Assembly (NCBI RefSeq): GCF_001420005.1
Contig: NZ_LJAK01000009.1
Span: forward strand, 1 to 64,000
DNA from: Loktanella sp. 3ANDIMAR09
GTDB lineage: Bacteria > Pseudomonadota > Alphaproteobacteria > Rhodobacterales > Rhodobacteraceae
DNA: 64,000 nt
Direction: 5' to 3'
A model generated the notes under the pieces. The model did no database searches and was not told the origin of the DNA. It was given only the letters and a program-made list of their open reading frames with translations. Positions within the stretch are counted from its first letter, which is position 1, and each line of letters opens with the position of its first letter. Of this stretch, positions 43,657 to 53,027 are shown piece after piece. The position numbers and the translations under genes were made by a program.

Positions 43657-44127
43657 TCAGCTGCGCGTGGGTTTTTCCCGGCTTTCGATGCTGGCGGCGA
43701 AATCGGCGACGCGTTTTTTGAACCGGTTGGTCAGATTCGATTTTGCCAGTTTCAGCGATTGCAGCAGCAGGCGGGCGGACAGTGTCTTGGCGGACAGATC
43801 AATGGCCATCGACATCCGCGTCTTGTTTTGTGACAGCGGCAGCAGTTCGATGGTCGATACGCCGTTCAGGCCGTTGGCGACCAGCGTCAGTTCCAGCAAG
43901 TTGGGTTTTTCCATCCGCGCGACAGTCGCCGTGATCTTGCGCGCCCGTCCACGATAGCTGAACGCCACATCCCAGACGCTGCCCACCCCGGCAATCCCGT
44001 CAGGGTCGGTGCGACGCACCTCTGCGCCACGCCGGATCATCTGGCGCTCGAAGGTGTCGAAATCCGTCACGCTGGCAAAAACGACGTCGATCGGGGCCTC
44101 AATGTCCTCGCGCGCGCTGAATTTCAT
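43657..44127 (-). CDS. SRPBCC (START-like) superfamily protein
   Basis: A 156-residue protein beginning MKFSAREDIEAPIDVVFASV, a typical SRPBCC/polyketide-cyclase-like helix-grip fold start. No catalytic residues can be assigned; it probably binds a hydrophobic ligand. The ATG at 44127 is preceded by TAGGAG. It is 44 bp downstream of nudC on the same strand, so likely co-transcribed. Confidence 0.82.
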   Translation of the reverse strand: MKFSAREDIEAPIDVVFASVTDFDTFERQMIRRGAEVRRTDPDGIAGVGSVWDVAFSYRGRARKITATVARMEKPNLLELTLVANGLNGVSTIELLPLSQNKTRMSMAIDLSAKTLSARLLLQSLKLAKSNLTNRFKKRVADFAASIESREKPTRS

Positions 44128-44171
44128 GCTCCTACCTTCAATCTTCCTGGGCGCAAGATACGCCTGCCACA

Positions 44172-45113
44172 TCAGTCAAGTGTGTCAGATAACCAGTTTT
44201 CTAACAGAAAGTGAGCAATTGCGCCCGGCCGTGCGGGTTTGATGTCGTGGTGTTGCCCCGCGAATACATCGGCCATTTCCTCTCGCGTGACCCAGCGGGC
44301 ATCCTCGATCTCGGCGGGATCGATTTTGATTGCCGTGCTTGTCGCCTCGCCGCGCATCCCGCACATCAGCGATGCCGGAAATGCCCAGGGCTGGCTGGCC
44401 AGATAGCTGACTGCGCCCACCGTGACGCCGGCCTCTTCGAACACCTCACGGCGCACGGCGGCCTCCAGCGTCTCGCCGGGTTCGACAAAACCCGCGAGCA
44501 AGGAATACATGCCTTCGGGCCAGCCGGGGGACCGACCGACGAGCACGGAATTCTGATGCGTGATCAACATGATGACCACTGGATCAGTGCGCGGAAAATG
44601 ATGCCGCCCACAAGCGGCACAATCGCGCTGCCACCCCGCCTGTGTCGCAACACTTGCCGCGCCGCAATTGGCGCAAAACCCGTGGATCGCGTGCCAATGG
44701 AACAGGGAACGCGCCGTCGCCGCCAGTTCGGCATCCTCGCGCGACAGCCGCGTCATGGCACTGCGCAGCTCGACAAAGGTTGCCTGCGGCACGGCGGGAT
44801 GCGCCTGCTCGGTCTGGTCGGAAAAGCTGTCCAGATGGGCCACGTCAGGACCCGCGGGCGTCCAGTCAGACAGATCGGCCGCAAAAATCGCACGCCCCCC
44901 GCTGCGCGCCAAAAGAAGGCGCATGTCACGCGCATCCGACAGCGCCGGATGATCGTGGCGCAGCCGCACCAGCGCATCCCCCATGACCAGGGGTTTGCCG
45001 CGCCAGAGTGCGATCACATCCGAATCAGCTATGTGGGCGGTGGAATCAGCGCGCCAGTCAGCCGCGCGATCCAGATTGGCACCTGCAAAGGTGACGGTTT
45101 CTGCAATTTTCAT
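44172..45113 (-). CDS. nudC: NAD(+) diphosphatase / NAD-capped RNA decapping hydrolase NudC
   Basis: A 313-residue protein: an N-terminal domain, a four-cysteine zinc ribbon (CANCG then CAACG), and a Nudix box GFVEPGETLEAAVRREVFEEAG. The SQPWAFPASLM signature typical of NudC follows it. It hydrolyses NADH and removes NAD caps from RNA. The ATG at 45113 was chosen since the upstream extension does not fit the family. Confidence 0.94.
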   Translation of the reverse strand: MKIAETVTFAGANLDRAADWRADSTAHIADSDVIALWRGKPLVMGDALVRLRHDHPALSDARDMRLLLARSGGRAIFAADLSDWTPAGPDVAHLDSFSDQTEQAHPAVPQATFVELRSAMTRLSREDAELAATARSLFHWHAIHGFCANCGAASVATQAGWQRDCAACGRHHFPRTDPVVIMLITHQNSVLVGRSPGWPEGMYSLLAGFVEPGETLEAAVRREVFEEAGVTVGAVSYLASQPWAFPASLMCGMRGEATSTAIKIDPAEIEDARWVTREEMADVFAGQHHDIKPARPGAIAHFLLENWLSDTLD

Positions 45114-45231
45114 GATCCATTGAATGGCACGCTGGCCAACAAAGCTCAATCTTTGCAATCTTTGTTTACATATCTTTCAGCACGATCCTCTTAGGGTTGC
45201 AAAACATCCGGTGATCGTTCGATTTAGTCCC

Positions 45232-47073
45232 ATGACAGCTGCACCGCCGATCATTGTCTCCGCAACGTTGCGGATCTTGCAGACGACCGATCTGCACATG
45301 TCGTTTGACGGCTATAATTACTTTGGGACGCAACATGCGACGCCATCGGGGTTGTTTGGCCTTGCACCGCTGATCGCGCAGGCCAGACGCGCGGCCAGCG
45401 CTTCTATTCTGGTGGATTGCGGCGACTTTTTGCATGGGACGCCGCTAGCCGATGAAATCGCGCAGCGCGATCTTCAGCCGCATCCCATCACGGCGGCGTT
45501 CCAGATGCTGGACTACGATGCCATCACGCTGGGGAACCACGATTTCGAATTTGGCCTGCCCTACCTTGCCGCAGCCCTCAGGCCCTGCGCAGACCGCATC
45601 GTGGCAAGCAACCTGCGCCGGGCCCCGATCGAGAACCTTGCGAACCGCTGGAAGATCATCACCCGCGACCTGATGTGTTCGGACGGCGTGTCGCGCCCGA
45701 TCCGGATTGGCCTGCTCGGCTTTGCACCGCCACAGATCACGGACTGGAGCGCGGACAAACTGGACAATGCACTCGAGATTGACGACGCCGTTTCCGCCGC
45801 GCGGACCTATCTGCCGCAGCTGCAACGGGCGGGTGCCGATCTTGTCATTGCCCTGTGTCACGGTGGTCCGTCAGCGGACACCCCGGCCTACCGGTCGGAA
45901 AATCCGGCCGCGGCCCTGGCGGCCCTGCCCGGGATCGATGTGGTGCTGATGGGTCACCTGCATCGCAGTTTTCCAGGACCGGACTTTGGGCAATTTCCGC
46001 AAGTGGATACCGTCAGCGGCACGATCCACGGCAAACCCGCGATGATGCCCGGCCCACACGGCGAACATCTGGGGCAGCTGGATCTGACGGTTGTGCTGGA
46101 TGCGCAAGGCCGCTGGCACCCGGCCCGGCATCATATCCAGTTGCTCCGTCCCAGTCCTGCACAGGTATCCGGGCCCGGCGATCTGTCAGCACGTCTGTCA
46201 CCGGTCATCGCCCCGGCCCATCGTGCCACGGTGGCGCGACTGTCGCAGACGGTGTGCCGATCACCCGTTGCGATGCACAGCTATTTCGCAACCATCGGGC
46301 TGGACGGCACCGCGGATCTGCTGGCGCGCGTGCAGGCCGACGTCGTGCGCACGGGTTTGTCCGGCACCGACCTTGCCGCGCTGCCGATCCTGTCCAGCAC
46401 CGCATCCTTTGCCGCAGGCGGTCATGCGGGTGCGCAGAACTTTGTCGACATCCCCAGCGGTCCGCTGCGCCTGCGCGATTGCACGGCGATTGCCCCGTTC
46501 GACAATCGCATTTGCGCCGTCCTGCGGCGTGGCTGGCAGATCCGCGACTGGCTGGAACGCAGCGCGACCTATTTCAACCGGCTGGTTCCGCATGAGACCG
46601 CCCAACCCTTGCTGTCAGGCCGCACCGCATCCTACCATTTCGACACCATTCATGGCCTCGACTATGTCATCGACCTGTCGGCGGAACCGATTGTGGCGGA
46701 CAGCATGGCCCAGTCCGCGCCCCGCATCCGCGACATCCGGCTGGGTCAGACGCCGCTGAATGATGATGCGCTGGTCATCGTCGCAACCAGCGCCTACCGG
46801 GCGCGCGGCGGCGGCTCTCTTGTCCGGGCAGATGAGTCCGACATCGTCTATACATCGCAGATCGGGTTGCGCGGCGCCTTGCAGGATGCCCTGTCGTCAG
46901 GGCGGATCACCCCGCGCGAGGCGCAGCCTGTCTGGCGCTTTGCCCCTCTTGCGGGTGCCAGCGCCTGCTTTGTCTCGGCAAGCGCCGCACGCGATCACCT
47001 GGCGGGCGTGCCGCATGTGACCGCAGGCGATGCGCTGGGTGACGGGTTCATGCAATTTCATCTGCGCTTGTAG
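45232..47073 (+). CDS. CpdB-like 2',3'-cyclic phosphodiesterase / 5'-nucleotidase-family protein without a signal peptide
   Basis: A 613-residue protein: a calcineurin-like metallophosphatase domain (about 15-290) with metal motifs TTDLHMSF, DCGDFLHGTP, GNHDFEFG and LCHGG, and a C-terminal 5'-nucleotidase domain (about 350-560, with HGLDYVIDL). Related CpdB enzymes are periplasmic, but the N-terminus here (MTAAPPIIVSATLRILQ) is no signal peptide, and the upstream in-frame extension does not supply one. It therefore looks cytoplasmic. Confidence 0.85.
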   Translation: MTAAPPIIVSATLRILQTTDLHMSFDGYNYFGTQHATPSGLFGLAPLIAQARRAASASILVDCGDFLHGTPLADEIAQRDLQPHPITAAFQMLDYDAITLGNHDFEFGLPYLAAALRPCADRIVASNLRRAPIENLANRWKIITRDLMCSDGVSRPIRIGLLGFAPPQITDWSADKLDNALEIDDAVSAARTYLPQLQRAGADLVIALCHGGPSADTPAYRSENPAAALAALPGIDVVLMGHLHRSFPGPDFGQFPQVDTVSGTIHGKPAMMPGPHGEHLGQLDLTVVLDAQGRWHPARHHIQLLRPSPAQVSGPGDLSARLSPVIAPAHRATVARLSQTVCRSPVAMHSYFATIGLDGTADLLARVQADVVRTGLSGTDLAALPILSSTASFAAGGHAGAQNFVDIPSGPLRLRDCTAIAPFDNRICAVLRRGWQIRDWLERSATYFNRLVPHETAQPLLSGRTASYHFDTIHGLDYVIDLSAEPIVADSMAQSAPRIRDIRLGQTPLNDDALVIVATSAYRARGGGSLVRADESDIVYTSQIGLRGALQDALSSGRITPREAQPVWRFAPLAGASACFVSASAARDHLAGVPHVTAGDALGDGFMQFHLRL

Positions 47074-47084
47074 GCCGGGCCGGG

Positions 47085-47113
47085 TTGCACTGATTTTCTC
47101 AGCCCCCTATATA
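47085..47113 (+). promoter_or_regulatory. Promoter of the 4.5S RNA gene
   Basis: TTGCAC at 47085-47090, a 17-bp spacer and TATATA at 47108-47113. The expected start near 47119 agrees with the 5' end of the folded RNA. Confidence 0.7.
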
Positions 47114-47117
47114 CAGG

Positions 47118-47217
47118 GCGAGAGGTTGGCGCGGGCGAGTGCTTCGCCAACCTGGTCAGGACCGGAAGGTAGCAGCCACAACGAATACCGCTTGGGTCGT
47201 TGTCAACCTCTCACCCC
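47118..47217 (+). ncRNA. ffs: Signal recognition particle 4.5S RNA
   Basis: It contains the conserved SRP helix-8 core GGTCAGGACCGGAAGGTAGC and AGCC (from about 47154). Long complementary ends pair (GAGAGGTTG near 47120 with CAACCTCTC near 47204-47212), giving the single-hairpin bacterial 4.5S form of about 100 nt. It binds Ffh for co-translational membrane targeting. The ends are set from the fold and promoter, so they may be off by a few bases. Confidence 0.93.
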
Positions 47218-47301
47218 CACTCATGACCCCCAGCGGGACGAGGGATTAGGATCTGCCAGACCGTGCCCGCCTTAGCCCGACCATCGTGACCGGCACAGCG
47301 C

Positions 47302-48336
47302 ATGGCTGAGCCGCTGACGCTGTTGCAGATGGGATGGACGGATCATTTCGCCGACCAGATCACCGACCGCGACGGAACACCCGCCCGCATCAGTTCCGTC
47401 CATCGCAAACGTGTCGCCGGCCTGACGGTGGACGGACCCGTTGACCTGACACTGGACCCCGGCCAATCTACCGCCACGATTGCCGTCGGCGACTGGGTTC
47501 TGTGCAACCCTGACGCCGCTCGCGTCCTGCACCTGCTGGACCGTCACACCACCCTACAACGCGGCAAGGAGTACGCCACCGGCGAACGTCAGTTGATCGC
47601 GGCGAACCTCGACACGTTGTTCATCACGACATCCTGCAATGCGGATTTCAACGTGGCACGCTTGGAACGCTACCTGGCACTTGCCCATGACGCAGGAATT
47701 GCGCCTGTGATCCTGCTGACAAAATCCGATCAGGCGGATGATGCCGCAGCCTACGTGGCCGAGGCGCAGGCGCTGGGGGCGGATCTGCCTGTCGTCGCCC
47801 TGAACGCCAAGGGTGCGGACGTGGCGCAGATCCTGTCGCCCTGGTGCGCTGTGGGGCAGACCGTTGCCATGGCCGGATCGTCCGGTGTTGGCAAAACGAC
47901 CATCGCCAATGCACTGACCGGCAACACCGCCGCGACGCAAGGTATCCGCGAGGACGACGCGCGCGGCCGCCACACCACGACGGGTCGCAGCCTGCATCTC
48001 CTGCCGCAGGGCGGCTGGTTGATCGACACGCCAGGGATGCGGGGGCTGGGCGTGGCGGATGTGTCATTCGGGATCGACGCGACCTTTCCCGAAATCAGCA
48101 GCCTGACCGACGATTGCCGTTTCCGCGATTGCAAACACGAAAACGAACCTGGTTGCGCCGTGCTGGCCGCCGTGGACGCAGGCCGCGTGACCGCTGACAG
48201 GCTGGCGCGCTATCGCAAACTGCGGCGCGAGGACGAGATCGCGACCGAAACCACCGCCGAGGCACACGCCCGCAAGCGCCGGTTCTCCAAAACCGTCAAC
48301 GCCGCCGTCAAGGGCAAGAAACGGGGCCGCCGGTAG
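47302..48336 (+). CDS. rsgA: Ribosome small-subunit GTPase RsgA
   Basis: A 344-residue protein: an N-terminal OB-fold, then a circularly permuted GTPase in which the G4 motif (TKSD) precedes G1 (GSSGVGKTT) and G3 (DTPGM). A C-terminal zinc domain follows with CRFRDCKHENEPGC. It helps late maturation of the 30S subunit. The 3' end overlaps the convergent phosphatase gene by 29 bp. Confidence 0.95.
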   Translation: MAEPLTLLQMGWTDHFADQITDRDGTPARISSVHRKRVAGLTVDGPVDLTLDPGQSTATIAVGDWVLCNPDAARVLHLLDRHTTLQRGKEYATGERQLIAANLDTLFITTSCNADFNVARLERYLALAHDAGIAPVILLTKSDQADDAAAYVAEAQALGADLPVVALNAKGADVAQILSPWCAVGQTVAMAGSSGVGKTTIANALTGNTAATQGIREDDARGRHTTTGRSLHLLPQGGWLIDTPGMRGLGVADVSFGIDATFPEISSLTDDCRFRDCKHENEPGCAVLAAVDAGRVTADRLARYRKLRREDEIATETTAEAHARKRRFSKTVNAAVKGKKRGRR

Positions 48337-48811
48337 CCCAGCGCATCTGCGCGTCGGTTTCCACCGCACATGGCCTGACCTGCCGCAGGCGCGACAGGGC
48401 CAGGTCGGCCGGTTCACCTGCTTCGATCATCAGGCGCAGGGCCACCATCCCCGACCGCCCGCATCCGCCAAAGCAATGCACCAAAACGCGCCCACCTTGC
48501 CCCAGATCGGCGCGTGCCATGGCCGCGACGAAGGGCCAGCGTGCCAGAACATCGGCCCCCGGCACACCAAAGTCGGGGATCGGCAGATGGTCCCACGCAA
48601 TCCCCACCGCGACCAGATCACACCCAAGCGATCCGGCACCCTTGCGATCCAGCTCTGCCTGCGTGGTCATGCTGATGACGCGACTGGGGCCCCATGTCAT
48701 CAGGCGGTCCCAATCGGTCGCATAATGTCGCGTGCGGCCCGGAATCGGAGAAATGGCGAGCGTGCCGCCGCCACAGTCCAGCGCATGTGGTATGAATTCC
48801 GTCACGGTCAC
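48308..48811 (-). CDS. Dual-specificity (cysteine) protein phosphatase-like protein
   Basis: A protein of about 167 residues with the cysteine-phosphatase loop VHCFGGCGRSGM (HCx5R pattern) and an upstream general-acid Asp candidate in IPIPDFGVPG. It resembles small bacterial DSP/CDC14-like phosphatases; the substrate is unknown. There is no ATG near the N-terminus. GTG 48811 is used because AAGGA lies just upstream; GTG 48829 and GTG 48805 are also possible. Confidence 0.8.
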   Translation of the reverse strand: MTVTEFIPHALDCGGGTLAISPIPGRTRHYATDWDRLMTWGPSRVISMTTQAELDRKGAGSLGCDLVAVGIAWDHLPIPDFGVPGADVLARWPFVAAMARADLGQGGRVLVHCFGGCGRSGMVALRLMIEAGEPADLALSRLRQVRPCAVETDAQMRWATGGPVSCP

Positions 48812-48961
48812 CTCATCCTTGGCTGTCACGACACAATACTAATGCCATCACCCTCGCAGGCAAAAGCACCCGATTGCCCCCGCAGGTCGAACGTCGTCCA
48901 TCGGTTGCCCTGTCGGCGCCGGGCGCATAGGTTGGTGCCAGCATCCAGCGAAAAGAGCATC

Positions 48962-50713
48962 ATGTCAGACCAACCCGCCTATCAGGTTCTCGCCCGCAAA
49001 TACCGGCCCGAGACCTTTGCCGACCTCGTGGGACAGGACGCGATGGTGCGCACGCTGAAAAACGCCTTTGATGCCGACCGCATCGCACAGGCGTTCATCA
49101 TGACGGGGATCAGGGGCACCGGCAAAACCACCACCGCCCGGATCATCGCCAAGGGGATGAACTGCATCGGGCCCGACGGTAACGGCGGCCCCACGACCGA
49201 ACCCTGCGGCGTATGCGAACATTGCACCGCGATCATGCAGGGCCGGCACGTCGACGTGATCGAGATGGACGCCGCGTCCAATACCGGTGTGCAGAACATC
49301 CGCGATGCGATCATCGAAACCGTCAGCTACCGTGCCGTTTCTGCACGCTACAAGATCTTTATCATCGACGAAGTGCACATGCTGTCGAAAAGCGCGTTCA
49401 ACGCGCTGCTCAAAACGCTCGAAGAACCACCCGCGCACGTCAAATTCATCTTTGCCACCACGGAAATCAGACAGGTCCCGGTGACCGTGTTGTCGCGCTG
49501 TCAGCGGTTCGACCTGCGCCGGATCGAACCCGAGGTGATGATCGGCCTGCTCAGACGTATTGCCGCCTCCGAAGGTGCCGAAATCGCGGATGACGCGCTG
49601 GCGCTGATCACCCGCGCCGCGGAAGGGTCCGCACGCGATGCAACCTCGCTACTGGATCAGGCGATCAGTCACGGCGCAGGCGAAACCACCGCCGATCAGG
49701 TCCGCGCCATGCTGGGTCTGGCCGACAGGGGCCGCGTGCTCGATCTGTTCGACATGATCCTGCGCGGCCATGCCGCCGAAGCGATGCTGGAACTGTCCAA
49801 CCAATACGCCGAAGGGGCGGACCCTATGGCGATCCTGCGCGATCTGGCAGAAGTCACCCATTGGGTCAGTGTCATCAAGATCACGCCAGAGGCCGCAGAG
49901 GACCCCACCGTCGGCCCCGACGAACGCACCCGCGGGCTCGCCATGGCCGAGGCGCTGCCGATGCGCGTGCTGTCACGCATGTGGCAGATGCTGCTCAAGG
50001 CACTCGAAGAGGTGGCCCATAGCCCCAACGCCATGATGGCCGCCGAAATGGCGGTGATCCGGCTGACCCATGTCGCAGATCTGCCAACGCCAGAGGATCT
50101 GGTCAAAAAACTCAAGGATGCGACACCGCCGCCCAGCGGTCCCGGCGGCGGCGCACCGCGCCCCGCGCCCGCCGGTGGCGGTGCGACCCATGCGGTATCA
50201 CGCACCCCTGCCCCGACCCACAGCGGCCCGTCCGGCCCGTCGGCCAGTGCGGCACCGCAGCTGGCCGCCGATGCGCTCGCCCATTACGCGCGGTTCGAGG
50301 ATGTCGTCGACCTGATCCGCCACCACCGCGATGTGAAACTGCTGGTCGAGGTTGAAACCGGCCTGCGTCTGGTGGCCTATCAACCCGGCCGCATCGAAGT
50401 GAACCCCACCGCCGACGCCGCAGCCGACCTGACCCAGCGTCTGGGTGCCAGGCTCCAGGCCTGGACCGGCAACCGCTGGGCCGTCACCGTGACGAATGCC
50501 CCTGGTGCCCCCACCATCGCCGAACTGCGCGACGCCGAAGACAGCGCGCGCGAGCAAGAGGCCCGCGCGCATCCGCTGGTTCAGGCTGTCTTTGCGGCCT
50601 TTCCCAACGCCAAGATCGCAAACATCAAGACCGAGGCCGACAGGCTGGCCGATGCGGCGGGCGACATGCTGCCCGAGGTCGACGAAGAATGGGACCCTTT
50701 TGACGACGATTAG
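48962..50713 (+). CDS. dnaX: DNA polymerase III subunit gamma/tau
   Basis: A 583-residue protein: AAA+ clamp-loader domain with Walker A GIRGTGKTT near residue 46, a four-cysteine zinc module (CIGPDG...CGVCEHC), DEVHML (Walker B) and the sensor-1 region, a Gly/Pro-rich linker (about 385-430) and the C-terminal tau domain. AAAGAG precedes the ATG at 48962. It heads the dnaX-ybaB-recR series, which here is interrupted by two unrelated genes. The stop overlaps the convergent phosphatase stop by four bases. Confidence 0.96.
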   Translation: MSDQPAYQVLARKYRPETFADLVGQDAMVRTLKNAFDADRIAQAFIMTGIRGTGKTTTARIIAKGMNCIGPDGNGGPTTEPCGVCEHCTAIMQGRHVDVIEMDAASNTGVQNIRDAIIETVSYRAVSARYKIFIIDEVHMLSKSAFNALLKTLEEPPAHVKFIFATTEIRQVPVTVLSRCQRFDLRRIEPEVMIGLLRRIAASEGAEIADDALALITRAAEGSARDATSLLDQAISHGAGETTADQVRAMLGLADRGRVLDLFDMILRGHAAEAMLELSNQYAEGADPMAILRDLAEVTHWVSVIKITPEAAEDPTVGPDERTRGLAMAEALPMRVLSRMWQMLLKALEEVAHSPNAMMAAEMAVIRLTHVADLPTPEDLVKKLKDATPPPSGPGGGAPRPAPAGGGATHAVSRTPAPTHSGPSGPSASAAPQLAADALAHYARFEDVVDLIRHHRDVKLLVEVETGLRLVAYQPGRIEVNPTADAAADLTQRLGARLQAWTGNRWAVTVTNAPGAPTIAELRDAEDSAREQEARAHPLVQAVFAAFPNAKIANIKTEADRLADAAGDMLPEVDEEWDPFDDD

Positions 50714-51318
50714 GACGCGGGCCAGTCATCCGGTCCAATCCGGCCCAGAACGGTGAAACCATCATCCCGTGGTGCGATGACATAGGCCACGCCCTGCGGT
50801 TCGGGATAGATCCCCGTCGCAGCCTCGAACGGGTCATCATGGCCCACGATCACCAGATTGCCGTCCTGCGGGATCTGCGTCATCACCGTCGCGACATTGG
50901 CCGACATCATGTCCAGATCGGACTGCGTATAATCCTCGGCCGGTGCGAAATTCAGCGCCGCATCCTGCCGGTAGCGGCCAAAGGCCAGATCGGCCGTCTG
51001 CCAGGCCCGGCAATATTCGCTGCTGACGACATCGCCCACCGGGATCTCCAGCGCGCTGATGGCGGCACCGATGGCCTTGGCTTGCTGCCAGCCGGCTTCG
51101 CTCAGCACACGCTGCGTTGCACAATCGCCCAGCTTGGCCGCGACCTGATCGGCATAATCGGTCTCGGTCATGGCGTGCCGCACATAAAGGATGTGACCGC
51201 CGGACTGCAATGCGTCCACCAGCGCGGCGACGCTGGCCGTATCTTGCGCAAGGGCCTGTCCGCCGCACAGCGCTAGGCTCGCAAGGGCTGGGATGAATGG
51301 GGTTCTGGATCGCAACAT
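50710..51318 (-). CDS. Secreted histidine-phosphatase-superfamily protein
   Basis: A 202-residue protein with a signal peptide (to about residue 24, ALA-Q) and a phosphoglycerate-mutase-like fold. The catalytic motif reads YVRHAMTETDY (RHA instead of the commoner RHG), with the second His in VIVGHDDPFEA. It would act in the periplasm on phosphate esters; the substrate is unknown. AAGGAA precedes the ATG. Confidence 0.83.
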   Translation of the reverse strand: MLRSRTPFIPALASLALCGGQALAQDTASVAALVDALQSGGHILYVRHAMTETDYADQVAAKLGDCATQRVLSEAGWQQAKAIGAAISALEIPVGDVVSSEYCRAWQTADLAFGRYRQDAALNFAPAEDYTQSDLDMMSANVATVMTQIPQDGNLVIVGHDDPFEAATGIYPEPQGVAYVIAPRDDGFTVLGRIGPDDWPAS

Positions 51319-51487
51319 CAGATGATTCCTTATCCTGACTGATTTACTCAATCATTTAATCCCGATTCTTTTAGTCAAGTAAACCCCGCTTGTTCGTCCT
51401 CGCGGCCCTGCCTATCGTCCATCGCATAATGCGGCGGTGCACATCGGCACGACCGCCGCAGGCCCCGCGCCAGAAGGAGTGACAGAC

Positions 51488-51868
51488 GTGCGATACCCAT
51501 TGACCCTGCTGCTGGCATTTGCCCCCGGGCCCGCCTTGGCGCAGGTCTGCGCGCAGATGCGCCCCGATTGGTCAGGCGGCCCGGTCAGCGCAATGACCGA
51601 GGCGATCTGGCTGTTCAGCACGGCACCGACCGTTGCCCTGCTGATCGCGACCGGGGCCGCGATCTGGTTTCGCAGCACCTGGGCCGGTGCGGCCGCCGTG
51701 GTCGCATGGTCAGGCTATATCTACCTGCTCAGCTCTGACGTTCAGATCCTGTCGCAAGCCCGCGCCGAAGGCTGTATCGGGCCACAAACCTTGTCGATCG
51801 GCATCGTCATTGCAATATGTGTCATGACAGTCTTGATCACCGCGCCGCGCAAACCGCGGTCAGAATAA
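51488..51868 (+). CDS. Small membrane protein of unknown function
   Basis: A 126-residue protein starting at GTG 51488, supported by AAGGAG at good spacing. An apparent signal peptide (to LAQ) is followed by a short cysteine-containing loop and three hydrophobic helices. No known family recognised. It is immediately upstream of ybaB on the same strand, with 12 bp between. Confidence 0.72.
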   Translation: MRYPLTLLLAFAPGPALAQVCAQMRPDWSGGPVSAMTEAIWLFSTAPTVALLIATGAAIWFRSTWAGAAAVVAWSGYIYLLSSDVQILSQARAEGCIGPQTLSIGIVIAICVMTVLITAPRKPRSE

Positions 51869-51880
51869 GGAAAAAATCCA

Positions 51881-52225
51881 ATGCTCAAAGGTTTAGGCGG
51901 ACTTGGCGACATGGCCAAGATGATGAAATCCGCGCAGGACATGCAGGCCAAGATGGCCCAGATGCAAGAAGACATGGACCATATCACCGTCGTGGGTGAA
52001 TCCGGGGCCGGACTGGTCAAGGCAACCGCCACCGCCAAGGGCGATCTGACGGGCCTCGACATCGATCCCAGCATCTTCAACGGTGACGAAAAGGAAATCG
52101 TCGAGGACCTGATTCTCGCCGCGATCAAGGACGCCCAGTCCCGCGCCGCCGACCGCGCCCAGCAGGAAATGGCGAAAATCGCCGAAAGCCTCGGCTTGCC
52201 GGCTGGCATGAAGCTGCCGTTCTAA
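51881..52225 (+). CDS. ybaB: YbaB/EbfC nucleoid-associated protein
   Basis: A 114-residue protein with the family pattern: an N-terminal helix rich in Met, Lys and Gln ([20 protein letters not shown]) and central [20 protein letters not shown]. It forms DNA-binding tweezer-like dimers. AAGGA precedes the ATG. Its place between dnaX and recR is conserved in many bacteria. Confidence 0.95.
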   Translation: MLKGLGGLGDMAKMMKSAQDMQAKMAQMQEDMDHITVVGESGAGLVKATATAKGDLTGLDIDPSIFNGDEKEIVEDLILAAIKDAQSRAADRAQQEMAKIAESLGLPAGMKLPF

Positions 52226-52240
52226 GGCATGCCCGCCCGT

Positions 52241-52273
52241 ATCATCTTGCCCAAAATACTCTCGCCGAAGGCC
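52241..52273 (+). repeat. Dispersed repeat family B, copy 2
   Basis: It reads ATCATCTTGCCCAAAATACT then CTCGCCGAAGGC, the same element as at 11071-11106 with a few changes. It lies in the ybaB-recR gap, 27 bp before the recR ATG. Confidence 0.7.
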
Positions 52274-52299
52274 CGGCTTTCCGCATGGAAAGCCGGTCA

Positions 52300-52893
52300 A
52301 TGACAGACAGCCCGCAGGCCATCGACGATCTCATCGCGCTCATGGCGAAACTGCCCGGGCTGGGCCCCCGCTCGGCCCGCCGTGCGGTGCTGCATCTGGT
52401 CAAGAAACGCGCAAATCTTTTGCTTCCGCTGGCGGATGCGATGCAGCAGGTGGGCGAAACGGTGCGCGAATGTGTCAACTGCGGCAATATCGCGACCGAC
52501 GACATCTGCGGGATCTGCGCGTCCGAGCGGCGCGCCATCGGCGAAATCTGCGTGGTCGAGGATGTGTCTGACCTGTGGGCGATGGAACGCAGCAACCAGT
52601 TCAAGGGGCGGTATCACGTCCTGGGCGGCACGTTGTCGGCACTCGATGCGGTGGGACCAGAGGACCTGCGCATCCCGCGCCTGCTGGACCGGATCAAATC
52701 CGAAAACGTGACAGAGGTGATCCTGGCCTTGGGGGCCACGATCGACGGCCAGACCACGGCGCATTACATTGCCGACCAATTGCCGGGGATCACGGTGACC
52801 TCGCTGGCCCAGGGTGTGCCGGTCGGTGGTGAACTGGACTACCTCGACGATGGCACGATCACCGCCGCCCTCAAGGCCCGCCGCGCGATCTGA
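52300..52893 (+). CDS. recR: Recombination protein RecR
   Basis: A 197-residue protein: an N-terminal helix-hairpin-helix ([17 protein letters not shown]), a four-cysteine zinc finger ([16 protein letters not shown]) and a Toprim domain ([12 protein letters not shown] onward). It acts with RecF/RecO to load RecA at gaps. ATG 52300 fits the family start; ATG 52285 is in frame. A bidirectional terminator follows. Confidence 0.96.
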   Translation: MTDSPQAIDDLIALMAKLPGLGPRSARRAVLHLVKKRANLLLPLADAMQQVGETVRECVNCGNIATDDICGICASERRAIGEICVVEDVSDLWAMERSNQFKGRYHVLGGTLSALDAVGPEDLRIPRLLDRIKSENVTEVILALGATIDGQTTAHYIADQLPGITVTSLAQGVPVGGELDYLDDGTITAALKARRAI

Positions 52894-52970
52894 GGCGTCC
52901 CCCTCACCTCGCGGCAAGAGCCCCGCGCGCCAGACGCCAGCCGCGCATGTCACGATGCGTGTCGGAAACG

Positions 52971-53005
52971 AAAAAGGCCCCGGTCGTCTGACCGGGGCCT
53001 TTTTA
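52971..53005. terminator. Bidirectional Rho-independent terminator between recR and trcR
   Basis: A perfect 11-bp stem (AGGCCCCGGTC, 52975-52985; GACCGGGGCCT, 52990-53000) with an A run on the 5' side and TTTTT on the 3' side. It can end both the recR transcript and the convergent trcR transcript. Confidence 0.92.
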
Positions 53006-53027
53006 GATTGCGGCGATGATCTGTCGA

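Noticed and set aside
50098-50115. A run of six A in dnaX before the Pro/Gly-rich linker, as a possible -1 frameshift site giving a short gamma form
   Set aside because: The zero-frame context is C-AAA-AAA, which does not allow full P-site re-pairing. No nearby stop in the -1 frame gives a typical gamma ending, and no stem-loop stands out.
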